Source of the DNA: Candidatus Babela massiliensis
GTDB lineage: Bacteria > Babelota > Babeliae > Babelales > Babelaceae
Assembly (NCBI RefSeq): GCF_000513475.1
Contig: NC_023003.1
Coordinates: forward strand, 124,001 to 188,000
DNA: 64,000 nt
Direction: 5' to 3'
Positions within the stretch are counted from its first letter, which is position 1. Every line of letters starts with the position of its first letter. The notes under the pieces are model-generated. The model saw nothing but the letters and a program-made list of their open reading frames with translations, searched no databases and was not told where the DNA came from. This document shows, piece by piece, positions 1-7,597 of the stretch. A program made the translations under genes and the position numbers.

Positions 1-41
1 ATTTCTTGTATATAGAAGATACTGATGAAAGTAATTCTGAC

Positions 42-1007
42 TTATAAATCTACTTTTATTTTTGCCGGTTTTTTGCTATTAATATTATCGCTTAAACATA
101 ACTTTATAAACTTATTTACCTTTTTTATATATTCACTCATTTTAAAAAATATGGGATCAAAGTGACGCCTTGCATTACAAATCCATAATCTTTTAAATCC
201 TTTGGCTCCATTATATATTGATCTTACAGCCTCTTCTGGAGCTTTATCATCATTGGTACATCCTATAATAAATACCGGCTTTTTAATATATTTAATTGCC
301 TCTTCAGGATATATTGGCTGCATGTAAGTATTAATTTGAGTTGAATCAATATTGGCAAGACTTTTTAATATAGTTTTTATAGCACTTTGTACATAAGGAC
401 TATATGCATAACTTTTTAATATATTAGAACCAGGCATTCCTATTTCATAACCAAAGATACTGAATTTTATCTTACCTAAGCTACGCTCAAGCAGTTTATC
501 AGAAGATTCAAAAGGACAATCTAATATCATCGCATTACATAAATCTTTTTCAATAGAACCTGCGATTATGCTAGCAACAGCTCCCATGGAAAAACCATAT
601 ATAATTATTGGCAAATTCTTTAGATCAGGATCATTCTTTATAAATTTCACTGCACCTAAAATATCATAAGCCTCATTTCTTCCAAAAGTACAACATTGAT
701 CTTTAGCATCTTGACCATGAGCTCTAAAATCAAATGCCATAGTATTATAATCTTTAAAAATAACATGTAAAAAGCTAATATCAAATTTATCACACATAAA
801 ACCATGACATATAAGTATAGTTGCCTTTGCTCTTGGCCTTTTTACTATAATTCCATTTCTTAATATTTTATTATCAGAATCTACATTTTCTCTTGATAAA
901 AATTGAACTTTTTCTTCAATACTGTTCAAATCTTTTATAGAAAGTAAATATATTTCTTTATACACTACAATTACTAAAGCCAATAAAGAAATAATCCTTA
1001 ATTTCAT
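42..1007 (-). CDS. alpha/beta hydrolase, membrane-anchored or secreted
   Basis: A 321-aa protein starting with a hydrophobic segment (about residues 4-22) that would act as an uncleaved anchor or signal. The rest reads as a serine alpha/beta hydrolase: HGF at about 68-70 (oxyanion region), a nucleophile elbow G-F-S-M-G with Ser140, a TNDD acidic position near 250 and a late RRHFD that can supply Asp and His. The arrangement resembles the S33/BAAT-like lipase-esterase hydrolases that have an N-terminal membrane segment. The substrate cannot be told from sequence. It lies alone downstream of the pepA terminator, on the same strand. Family assignment is solid, exact function unknown. Confidence 0.82.
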   Translation of the reverse strand: MKLRIISLLALVIVVYKEIYLLSIKDLNSIEEKVQFLSRENVDSDNKILRNGIIVKRPRAKATILICHGFMCDKFDISFLHVIFKDYNTMAFDFRAHGQDAKDQCCTFGRNEAYDILGAVKFIKNDPDLKNLPIIIYGFSMGAVASIIAGSIEKDLCNAMILDCPFESSDKLLERSLGKIKFSIFGYEIGMPGSNILKSYAYSPYVQSAIKTILKSLANIDSTQINTYMQPIYPEEAIKYIKKPVFIIGCTNDDKAPEEAVRSIYNGAKGFKRLWICNARRHFDPIFFKMSEYIKKVNKFIKLCLSDNINSKKPAKIKVDL

Positions 1008-1182
1008 AGATTGCCGACTCCCTTCTATTTAGCTTTTAATCAAACATATTTAATATATTCTATTTAGTATATTAATTAAGCATATTTAATTATATAATTT
1101 TTAAATATGAATTTATATTACCATTTGTTTTATAATAATTTCAATATTTTATAGGAATAAATAGAAAGATACTTTATAATAT

Positions 1183-1219
1183 AAAAAGGATGTAGGTATT
1201 TAATACCTACATCCTTTTT
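1183..1219 (-). terminator. hairpin terminator after pepA
   Basis: A perfect 17-bp inverted repeat (1183-1199 with 1203-1219, 3-nt loop) whose stem ends in five A/T pairs, lying 58 nt beyond the pepA stop. On the minus strand it ends in a U-rich tail, as expected of an intrinsic terminator. It would work in both directions. Confidence 0.85.
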
Positions 1220-1276
1220 GCTTATTGTGTTAAAAAACAAGTATATAAAAAATAAAAACTAAGATAATGTTAGTAA

Positions 1277-2788
1277 TTAGGCATTCCAATTCATTATTAG
1301 GTCTGTCAAAAGTCTAACGCCAAAACCGGTTGCTCCATCTCTTAAGTAACTCATACCAGGTACACCAAATGAGACTCCTGCTGTATCAATATGAGCCCAA
1401 GGTACATCGTTAACAAAATTCTTCAAAAAGAAAGCAGCTGTTATTGCTCCTGATTTATATCTTGCATTACCTGTATTTGATATATCTGCTATGTCAGATA
1501 TTATTGCTTGATGATAATCTTCATCCATTGGCAATCTCCAAAGTCGATCACCAGATCTTCTTGAAGATTCTTTTAATTTCTTTGACAGATCATCATTAGG
1601 ACTTAAAAGACCTGCATAGAAGGGCCCAAGAAAATAAGCACACGCACCAGTAAGAGTTGCTAAATCTACTATTGCATCTAATTTGTAATTTGCCACAGCA
1701 TATGATAATGCATCTGCAAGTATTAATCTGCCTTCGGCATCGGTATTCAGTACTTCAGCTGTTTTTCCATTATAAAATTTTACTATGTCACCTGGTTTTA
1801 ATGCTGAGCCGCTTGGCATGTTTTCTGACATAGGAGCTAGAGCTACAACATTAATTTTTGGCTTAAGTTGTGCAATTACTTCCATTACCGAAAGCACTAT
1901 TGCTGCTCCCGCCATATCATCTTTCATGGTTTCCATGGCATTTGCAGGTTTTAGACTCAATCCACCTGAATCAAATGTTATACCCTTTCCAACAATAGCG
2001 ATAGTTGGAGCATATTCAGGTTCATATTTATATTCTAGTATAGCTAATCTGCAATCTTCAACAGAACCTCTTGATACTCCTGCAAGACCTCCCATTCCCA
2101 TTTGAATGATTTCTTCTTCATTAAATATTTTATAAGATAGATTATATTCTTTTGCTATCTCTTGAGCTTTACTGGCAAATATTGTAGGTGTAAACTGAGA
2201 AGGAGGCATATCACACCAGTATCTTGATTTGTTTATAGCATGCCCTATTACTATACCCTGATTTATGCCATCTTCTACTTCTATTTGATTATTTTCATTT
2301 ACAGATACAAATAAATCAAAATCCCACTTTAATTTTCTGTCAGGATTTGTTATAAATTTATCAAAATGATAAGCAGATTTATGTAATATAGTAGAAGTTT
2401 CTTGTGCTAGTTTTTTATAAGATAAATCTATTAATACAGGATCTGGCAACGAAAAGCCTATACTATTTAGTTTATGACTTTGCGCAACTCTTACCAATCT
2501 CCCTACTGCTCTTCTGTAAGTTTCTACATTTAGAGATTTTCTGTCTAAATCTCCTAATCCTAAAAGAATTATATATACCGGTTTATTATGGTATACTCCA
2601 TTTAGAACTAGAACACTTTCAGCTTTTCCTGAAAATCCTCGGTTTTTTATCGTTGCCTCAAGCGGTCCGTATATTTGCTCTGATAATTTACTTAATTTTG
2701 AAAAATCAAAATCATGTTCCAAAAAATATGCATAAGCATCTAAATCAAGTTCTAATATATCCTGATTTGTTACATTTATATTTCTCAT
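1277..2788 (-). CDS. pepA: leucyl aminopeptidase, M17 family
   Basis: Cytosolic two-metal aminopeptidase that releases N-terminal residues from peptides. About 503 aa, the usual length. The M17 signature NTDAEGRL is at about 349-356 and the metal-binding K-G-I-T-F-D-S-G-G at about 269-277, followed by the MKDDMAGA segment. The first in-frame start is TTG at 2791, but ATG at 2788 has the better-placed AAAGGAG (2793-2799, 4 nt away), so I use 2788. A strong hairpin terminator follows. PepA can also be a DNA-binding protein in enterobacteria; nothing here shows that role. Confidence 0.95.
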   Translation of the reverse strand: MRNINVTNQDILELDLDAYAYFLEHDFDFSKLSKLSEQIYGPLEATIKNRGFSGKAESVLVLNGVYHNKPVYIILLGLGDLDRKSLNVETYRRAVGRLVRVAQSHKLNSIGFSLPDPVLIDLSYKKLAQETSTILHKSAYHFDKFITNPDRKLKWDFDLFVSVNENNQIEVEDGINQGIVIGHAINKSRYWCDMPPSQFTPTIFASKAQEIAKEYNLSYKIFNEEEIIQMGMGGLAGVSRGSVEDCRLAILEYKYEPEYAPTIAIVGKGITFDSGGLSLKPANAMETMKDDMAGAAIVLSVMEVIAQLKPKINVVALAPMSENMPSGSALKPGDIVKFYNGKTAEVLNTDAEGRLILADALSYAVANYKLDAIVDLATLTGACAYFLGPFYAGLLSPNDDLSKKLKESSRRSGDRLWRLPMDEDYHQAIISDIADISNTGNARYKSGAITAAFFLKNFVNDVPWAHIDTAGVSFGVPGMSYLRDGATGFGVRLLTDLIMNWNA

Positions 2789-3088
2789 CAAACTCCTTTG
2801 CTTATTCTTTTAATGTTAAAGAGTATAAAACTTGTAGATCTTAATTTTACTAGATTTTTTATCATATGGAAACTTCTATCATAAAATTTACTCAAATAAC
2901 ACAAATTCGATATAGAAATTTAAGAGGTAACTTGATAAGATCAAACTTTATATAAAGCTTTCTTAAAACGTCTCAGATTAAACTAAAAATCCTTTCAGTA
3001 TTGTGTTTGATTATTTTTATGATAACAAGAAAATATGTAACACTGTTTGGACAAAAAATCTAATTACCCTATTCTAATATATCAGATT

Positions 3089-3141
3089 GTAATATAAGGT
3101 TCGGCAAACTAGCGATAGCGTGCGGCCGAACCTTATATTAC
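3089..3141. repeat. perfect 17-bp inverted repeat with GC-rich core
   Basis: Arms 3089-3105 and 3125-3141 are exactly complementary and enclose a 19-nt loop that contains a short self-complementary tract around GCGATAGC. The core is strikingly GC-rich against the AT-rich surroundings. No T-run follows on either strand, so a simple terminator is unlikely. It could be a REP-like dispersed element, a small RNA hairpin or a protein-binding site. Confidence 0.7.
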
Positions 3142-3238
3142 ACCTAATTTAAGATAAATTAATAAAAATTATGCGTCTTAATAAGATAATAAAATTATTC
3201 AAAACAAAAGAAAAACTCTTAACACAAATAAAAAATTA

Positions 3239-3268
3239 TTGATTTTTATTCGTAATATAAATTAAAAT
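3239..3268 (+). promoter_or_regulatory. promoter-like element, copy 1
   Basis: A 30-nt AT-rich block beginning TTGATTTTTATTC that recurs with 28 of 30 identities at 3888-3917, each time about 60-80 nt upstream of a secreted-protein gene. The TTGATT start is -35-like, but spacing to a TATAAA-like hexamer is too short for a standard sigma-70 promoter, so its exact role is open. Confidence 0.45.
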
Positions 3269-3328
3269 AGTAATATAAATCTCGAAGAACTAATATTATA
3301 AATAATGAAATCATCAAGAAAGGATATA

Positions 3329-3808
3329 ATGAAAAAAATAATTATTTTATCAGCGTTTTTATCATTACTTATTAACGCAACAATTTTTTCAATAGAACCA
3401 GAACACAGTAACTATTTAAAAGATGCTGAACAGTTCTTAAGTCAAGCTAAAGAAACCGGCACCAAATGGTTTGAATCTGCCAAACAAAAAGGCGGTCAAT
3501 GGATAGATCAAATACATAAAGATGTTGTATCAGCACAACAAACTTTATCTGATCACTTAAAAAAAGCAGAAGATCTTTATAATAGAATAAAAAGTGGCGT
3601 AATAAACAAAGTTGACGCATGTACTGCTATAAGAGGATTAGAAGTAGCTATAACTCCTATCAAGAAAACTTTAGATACAGCAAAAGAACTTTATCAACAA
3701 AAATTAAAAGCCTTACTTGAAACTCAAAAAACACTTGAAGAAAATGAACATGCTTATAATTCAATTGCCCAAAAACTTAATCAATCAAAACAAGAATGTA
3801 AATTATAA
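3329..3808 (+). CDS. secreted coiled-coil protein of unknown function
   Basis: About 159 aa. The ATG at 3329 is preferred over the one at 3305 because it has AAAGG five nt upstream and gives a proper signal peptide (MKKIIILSAF..., likely cut near residue 20-23). The mature part is Lys/Gln/Glu-rich helix, probably coiled coil, with only two Cys, one central (D-A-C-T) and one four residues from the C-terminus. The ending S-K-Q-E-C-K-L resembles the C-termini of the two large proteins downstream (A-K-K-A-C-G-S, A-K-R-Q-C-G-L), which suggests a shared fold end or disulfide partner. A strong terminator follows, so it is its own transcription unit. Unrecognised family. Confidence 0.75.
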   Translation: MKKIIILSAFLSLLINATIFSIEPEHSNYLKDAEQFLSQAKETGTKWFESAKQKGGQWIDQIHKDVVSAQQTLSDHLKKAEDLYNRIKSGVINKVDACTAIRGLEVAITPIKKTLDTAKELYQQKLKALLETQKTLEENEHAYNSIAQKLNQSKQECKL

Positions 3809-3834
3809 TTTTGATTGATTACAAGTTAATTTAA

Positions 3835-3880
3835 TAATAAAAAAAGAGACTAATAATTACGTTAGTCTCTTTTTTTATTA
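3835..3880 (+). terminator. intrinsic terminator
   Basis: Perfect 19-bp stem (3835-3853 with 3862-3880) around an 8-nt loop, with a run of seven T within the 3' arm, 27 nt after the secreted coiled-coil gene. Confidence 0.9.
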
Positions 3881-3887
3881 TAATTGC

Positions 3888-3917
3888 TTGATTTTTATTC
3901 ATATTATAAATTAAAAT
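3888..3917 (+). promoter_or_regulatory. promoter-like element, copy 2
   Basis: Second copy of the 30-nt block also found at 3239-3268, with two mismatches. It sits directly after the terminator and 54 nt before the GTG start of the next secreted-protein gene, as expected for the promoter region of a new transcription unit. Confidence 0.45.
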
Positions 3918-3970
3918 TAAATAAAAATAATATAGATAAATAAATCAAAATTTTTTGGAGGTAATAAAAA

Positions 3971-6262
3971 GTGAATTTTTCAAAGAAAATATTTTTTATT
4001 CTAATAGCTCTATTAGGATATTCAGATCAAACATTTGCTCAAGCAGCAAATAATTTAGATCTTAATACTCTTATCAATCAATTGATAAATAAATCCAAAA
4101 ACAAAGAACTATCTTTATCAGATATTCCAGGATTTTCTAACTTTGCTCCGTATGTACCTTCTTCAGTATACAACTTTTTAAAAGATTTAAAATTAACAAA
4201 TCTAAAGGCTCAGCCTTATAAATCTACCGATGAATTAATAAGTGCAGAAACTAATATTGAAGGTATAGAAGCTCAAATAAGAATCATATTAGGAGCAAAT
4301 CCATCAAGCCAAGCCTCCAATACATCAAGTCCAAATCATACAACAAATACTTCTAGCACCTATATCGGATATATAGAGAATATCATATCTGAAACCGAGG
4401 CTTACGTAACTAAAATTGCAAAAGACATAGTATCTCAATTATCAGCAATAAAATTAGGCCTAGTTATAGAACTTCCTAAGGGCTTTCAATTTGCACAACT
4501 TAATCCAGATTTAAAATTTTTAGACTCAGTAAGATTAGAAGATGGCGCTCTTGCCCTAGGAACCAACTTTAACGATCCAACTTATGGTGATATAAAAGCA
4601 GGATTAACACTTATTGCAAAGGCACAATTAGAAGAACCTTTTCTTACAGCAAATAACTTTATAAAAAATGCTACAAACGGAGCTTATGGATTACCACAAA
4701 CAGAATTTGAATTAAGAGGAAATATATTACCTGGAGTATCAGGAACATCTATAGGCAGAACAGTTCCAGGAAGGATAACTTTTCAATCCTCTAATAAACC
4801 ATTAATAGAATTTGATAACATGAACTTTAAGCTTATAGTATTACCTCCTACTAAAGAACTCAAATATGGAAGTGGCTTGTCTTTAGGATTATCCGGTGGA
4901 CTAAAATTACTTCTTAATAATATGTACAGCAATCTCAGTCCTTTAGATTTTGAAGCATTTTTCAATATAGACACTTCATTAAAAGCTTCTTTAAGTGCAA
5001 CTATGAGTGGATTATTAGATCTAAAACCCGTAGGTTTGCCATTTACATTTGGAAATGTAACTATTAATCAAGACTTTAATATACAGAATATGCAAAACCT
5101 TAATCTCAAAAATCTAGTCTTAGCAGGACAAGCCAATTTTGGGCCAGCAAATCAACAAAGTAAATTAATTTCTACAATTGATCTTAACTTTAATGAAAAT
5201 AACACAAATATCTTTACCTATGGTACTTTAGAACCTGCAACTCCAGGTAGAAATGCTTTGTCTTTATCAGATATACTAAATTTATCAACCACAGCTTACA
5301 CTCAACTTAAATCTGGAGAAAGTCAATTTAAAGCTAATATACCTGAACTTGCAATCAAGCATGCAGAATTTTTCTTCTCACCATCTAATATAATATATGG
5401 CAATAAAACTTTACCAGGAGGATTAACAATAGACACCTCTTTAGATATATTTGGCGGGACTGCAAATGTAGTATTCAAGCTAGATCAAACTGGATTTGAT
5501 GCAACCGGTTATATAGTATCAGAAATAGATTTAGGATTAGTAAAGATTTTAGGAGCTTCTGAATCCAAAACCTGTCAAAGTGCTGACCTATGTAACATAG
5601 CATGCAATGGTCAACCAACAATTAAAACACAAAATATCTTATTTCCTAACGAACTTAAAAATACTATTACTAATAATTTTACTCTAGACAGTAATCATAT
5701 ACCACAATTATTGCAAAATCGTCCAGATTACTCTAAAGCAACAGGCGGCCTAGTTAACATATTTTTCCACCCTCCAACTGATGTAGCTATGCTTATTAAC
5801 GCAAAAATTAGCGCTGATGCAGGTCCTGATCTAGGGGTAATTAACAGCGATGCTTGCATAAATGCAACAAGTAGCGGTATATTTGCGTACTTCCAACAAA
5901 AAGTACTTGGTGTTTTAGATACTCAGTTTAGTTTGCATGCAAAAGATTATCAAACACCTAACAAGCAATGGTATATCTGCGGCAAAGCAACACCAGCAAC
6001 AGAAAATTTACTTGTATCACTAATTGCCAAAAGAATAGATCAAGCCAAACAACAAGCATTAAGTAAAATTAATGATGCACAAAACAAAGTAAGCAATGCT
6101 CAAGCTGCATATAATAAAGCACTTAATAATGCACAAAGCAAAGTAAGTGATGCCCAAGCAGCATACAATAAAGCACTTAATGCAGCAAAAGCTAAAATTA
6201 GTCAAGCTGCTGATAGCATACAACGTGATTTAGATAAAGCAAAAAAGGCGTGTGGTAGTTAA
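3971..6262 (+). CDS. large secreted protein, paralog A1 of a duplicated module
   Basis: 763 aa, starting with GTG after a good GGAGG (9 nt). Signal peptide ends near T-F-A-Q-A. A short helical lead (S-L-S-D-I-P-G-F motif) is followed by a long beta-rich region without recognised domain. A Cys cluster (residues about 535-548, C-x5-C-x3-C) precedes a last globular part. The C-terminus is a charged helix with two 18-residue repeats (K-V-S-x-A-Q-A-A-Y-N-K-A-L) and ends A-K-K-A-C-G-S. It is clearly homologous along its length to the 812-aa product at 7598-10036, sharing S-D-I-L-N-L and the order of all segments. No function can be assigned; the export signal and disulfide-type Cys pattern point outside the cytoplasm. 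Confidence 0.85.
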   Translation: MNFSKKIFFILIALLGYSDQTFAQAANNLDLNTLINQLINKSKNKELSLSDIPGFSNFAPYVPSSVYNFLKDLKLTNLKAQPYKSTDELISAETNIEGIEAQIRIILGANPSSQASNTSSPNHTTNTSSTYIGYIENIISETEAYVTKIAKDIVSQLSAIKLGLVIELPKGFQFAQLNPDLKFLDSVRLEDGALALGTNFNDPTYGDIKAGLTLIAKAQLEEPFLTANNFIKNATNGAYGLPQTEFELRGNILPGVSGTSIGRTVPGRITFQSSNKPLIEFDNMNFKLIVLPPTKELKYGSGLSLGLSGGLKLLLNNMYSNLSPLDFEAFFNIDTSLKASLSATMSGLLDLKPVGLPFTFGNVTINQDFNIQNMQNLNLKNLVLAGQANFGPANQQSKLISTIDLNFNENNTNIFTYGTLEPATPGRNALSLSDILNLSTTAYTQLKSGESQFKANIPELAIKHAEFFFSPSNIIYGNKTLPGGLTIDTSLDIFGGTANVVFKLDQTGFDATGYIVSEIDLGLVKILGASESKTCQSADLCNIACNGQPTIKTQNILFPNELKNTITNNFTLDSNHIPQLLQNRPDYSKATGGLVNIFFHPPTDVAMLINAKISADAGPDLGVINSDACINATSSGIFAYFQQKVLGVLDTQFSLHAKDYQTPNKQWYICGKATPATENLLVSLIAKRIDQAKQQALSKINDAQNKVSNAQAAYNKALNNAQSKVSDAQAAYNKALNAAKAKISQAADSIQRDLDKAKKACGS
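6077..6184 (+). repeat. 54-bp tandem repeat inside paralog A1
   Basis: Two consecutive 54-bp units (6077-6130 and 6131-6184) differ by a few bases and encode the duplicated helical 18-mers in the C-terminal helix. The homologous tail of the 812-aa paralog has only diverged versions, so the duplication is probably recent. Confidence 0.75.
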
Positions 6263-6287
6263 AATTAAATAAATAGTGGAGAAAAAT

Positions 6288-6899
6288 ATGAAAAAATTAT
6301 TAATAACCAGTTTATTATTGATTAGCAGTTTAACATTTAATTTACAAAGTCTTGATTGGGGGGATATAGGCGACGCCTTTAAAAATGCTGCTAATAAAGT
6401 AGGTGATGCTTTCAAAACTGCTGCAGAAAAAGTAGGTGAAGGATTTAAAATCGCAGGTGAAAAAATAGCAGACTGCAGTAAAGTCGTAGGTTTAGGAACT
6501 GCCTGGGTTTCTACAAAAGCAAGTAGTGGCGTCATGGAAGCTTTTCAAAAAAGTAGTGAAGCAGTTGCTTTTGAATCAGCAAAGGCAACTTTAAAGGCCG
6601 TTCAAACGGGTGGCGAATATGTTGCTTTTGAATCAGCAAAAGGAGTCCTAGAAGCTACAAAAAAAACAGTTAGCGGTACTCTTGATTTTGCCAATACAAT
6701 TCAGAAAAACATAATGGGTAACATCAAAATACAATGCTTTAGATTTTTAGGAACTCTTGATAATGTTCAACTTGAATTTCAAGCAAATGTTCTTGGAAAG
6801 AATATATATATTAAAGAAGCTTTTAAAGCCAAAAACTTAGATGATCTGACTAATCAGATTTATAATAGAATAATGAACACATTTAATTTAAGTATTTAA
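6288..6899 (+). CDS. small secreted protein with amphipathic 11-residue repeats, paralog B1
   Basis: About 203 aa. ATG at 6288 follows GGAG by 6 nt; the in-frame GTG at 6276 lies at that ribosome site and is rejected. A signal peptide is followed by three perfect-length 11-mers (G-D-A-F-K-N-A-A-N-K-V and two variants, residues 28-60), a pattern typical of lipid-surface-binding amphipathic helices such as synucleins and apolipoproteins. A second repeat, V-A-F-E-S-A-K, occurs twice. Two Cys (A-D-C-S and I-Q-C-F-R-F-L-G) are conserved in the paralog at 10045-10638. It lies 25 nt after paralog A1. Function unknown; membrane or lipid binding is inference from the repeats. Confidence 0.8.
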   Translation: MKKLLITSLLLISSLTFNLQSLDWGDIGDAFKNAANKVGDAFKTAAEKVGEGFKIAGEKIADCSKVVGLGTAWVSTKASSGVMEAFQKSSEAVAFESAKATLKAVQTGGEYVAFESAKGVLEATKKTVSGTLDFANTIQKNIMGNIKIQCFRFLGTLDNVQLEFQANVLGKNIYIKEAFKAKNLDDLTNQIYNRIMNTFNLSI

Positions 6900-6931
6900 A
6901 TAAACCAATTTAATAAATTATAGGAGAATAA

Positions 6932-7576
6932 ATGAAAATATCAAAAAAATACTTTTTAATGAGTATAACTATTTTGGGTTTAAATATAAACTCAAACTAT
7001 TTAAAAGCTCAATTAAAGTCAGATATAGATAAAATATCTAATAAAGAACTTCCAAAAGCCAAAGTTAGCAATATAAAACAAAAAACTTTTGAAAAATTTG
7101 TTCAAGTCCCTTCACAATTACCAGGTTTATCAAAAGAGACATCAGATAAACTAATAAAAAAAGTTAACGATATATGGCAAGAGGAAGGACATAGACAAAA
7201 TATAGGTAAAATAGTCGTCAAAGAAAAGCTAAATAAAGAGGATATAGAAAAGCTTATAAATCATATCAAGAAAGAAAAAGAATTAGTAAGATCAAAAATA
7301 CAAAGAATAGTTCAACATGTTAATCAATCAATTGAAAAAGAACTAAAAGAACATTTGAGCGATACTGTAAGTGAAGTTGAATTAAATGCAACAATTGAAA
7401 GCTTAAAACTCGATCCTGAAGAAGAAATAAATAAAGAATTACATGAGCATGATAATCTTATAGAACAAATAGAAGAAATTCTAGAGGATTTAAGCAAAGA
7501 GTATAGTAATAAAAATTATCTTTCAACTCATAATAAAGAATCTGATAAACTTAATGATTTTGATTATCTAGATTAA
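6932..7576 (+). CDS. secreted, highly charged helical protein
   Basis: 214 aa starting at ATG after AGGAG (5 nt). A signal-like N-terminus is followed by a Lys/Glu-rich, almost entirely helical protein with no Cys in the mature part and no recognised domain; an acidic stretch lies near residues 175-195. It is placed between the two copies of the duplicated A-B module, 32 nt after B1 and 21 nt before A2, so it is co-transcribed with them. It has no counterpart after the second module copy. Confidence 0.75.
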   Translation: MKISKKYFLMSITILGLNINSNYLKAQLKSDIDKISNKELPKAKVSNIKQKTFEKFVQVPSQLPGLSKETSDKLIKKVNDIWQEEGHRQNIGKIVVKEKLNKEDIEKLINHIKKEKELVRSKIQRIVQHVNQSIEKELKEHLSDTVSEVELNATIESLKLDPEEEINKELHEHDNLIEQIEEILEDLSKEYSNKNYLSTHNKESDKLNDFDYLD

Positions 7577-7597
7577 TAAACGATAGAGGTTATAGTA

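Larger units (their letters stand above)
2789..3328. other. long intergenic region between pepA and the secreted-protein island
   Basis: About 540 nt between divergent genes. It holds a perfect GC-rich hairpin (3089-3141) and a promoter-like segment (3239-3268), described separately. A 29-codon frame (2866-2955) has no ribosome-binding site and no recognisable content. I see no RNA gene. Confidence 0.6.

Noticed and set aside
1785-2105. Plus-strand open frame inside pepA
   Set aside because: Antisense to a well-conserved aminopeptidase; no ribosome site and no recognisable protein.
2404-2844. Plus-strand 146-codon frame across the start of pepA
   Set aside because: Leu/Tyr-rich shadow of the antisense coding sequence.
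2866-2955. 29-codon frame in the region before the secreted island
   Set aside because: No ribosome site, no conserved feature, frame length expected by chance.
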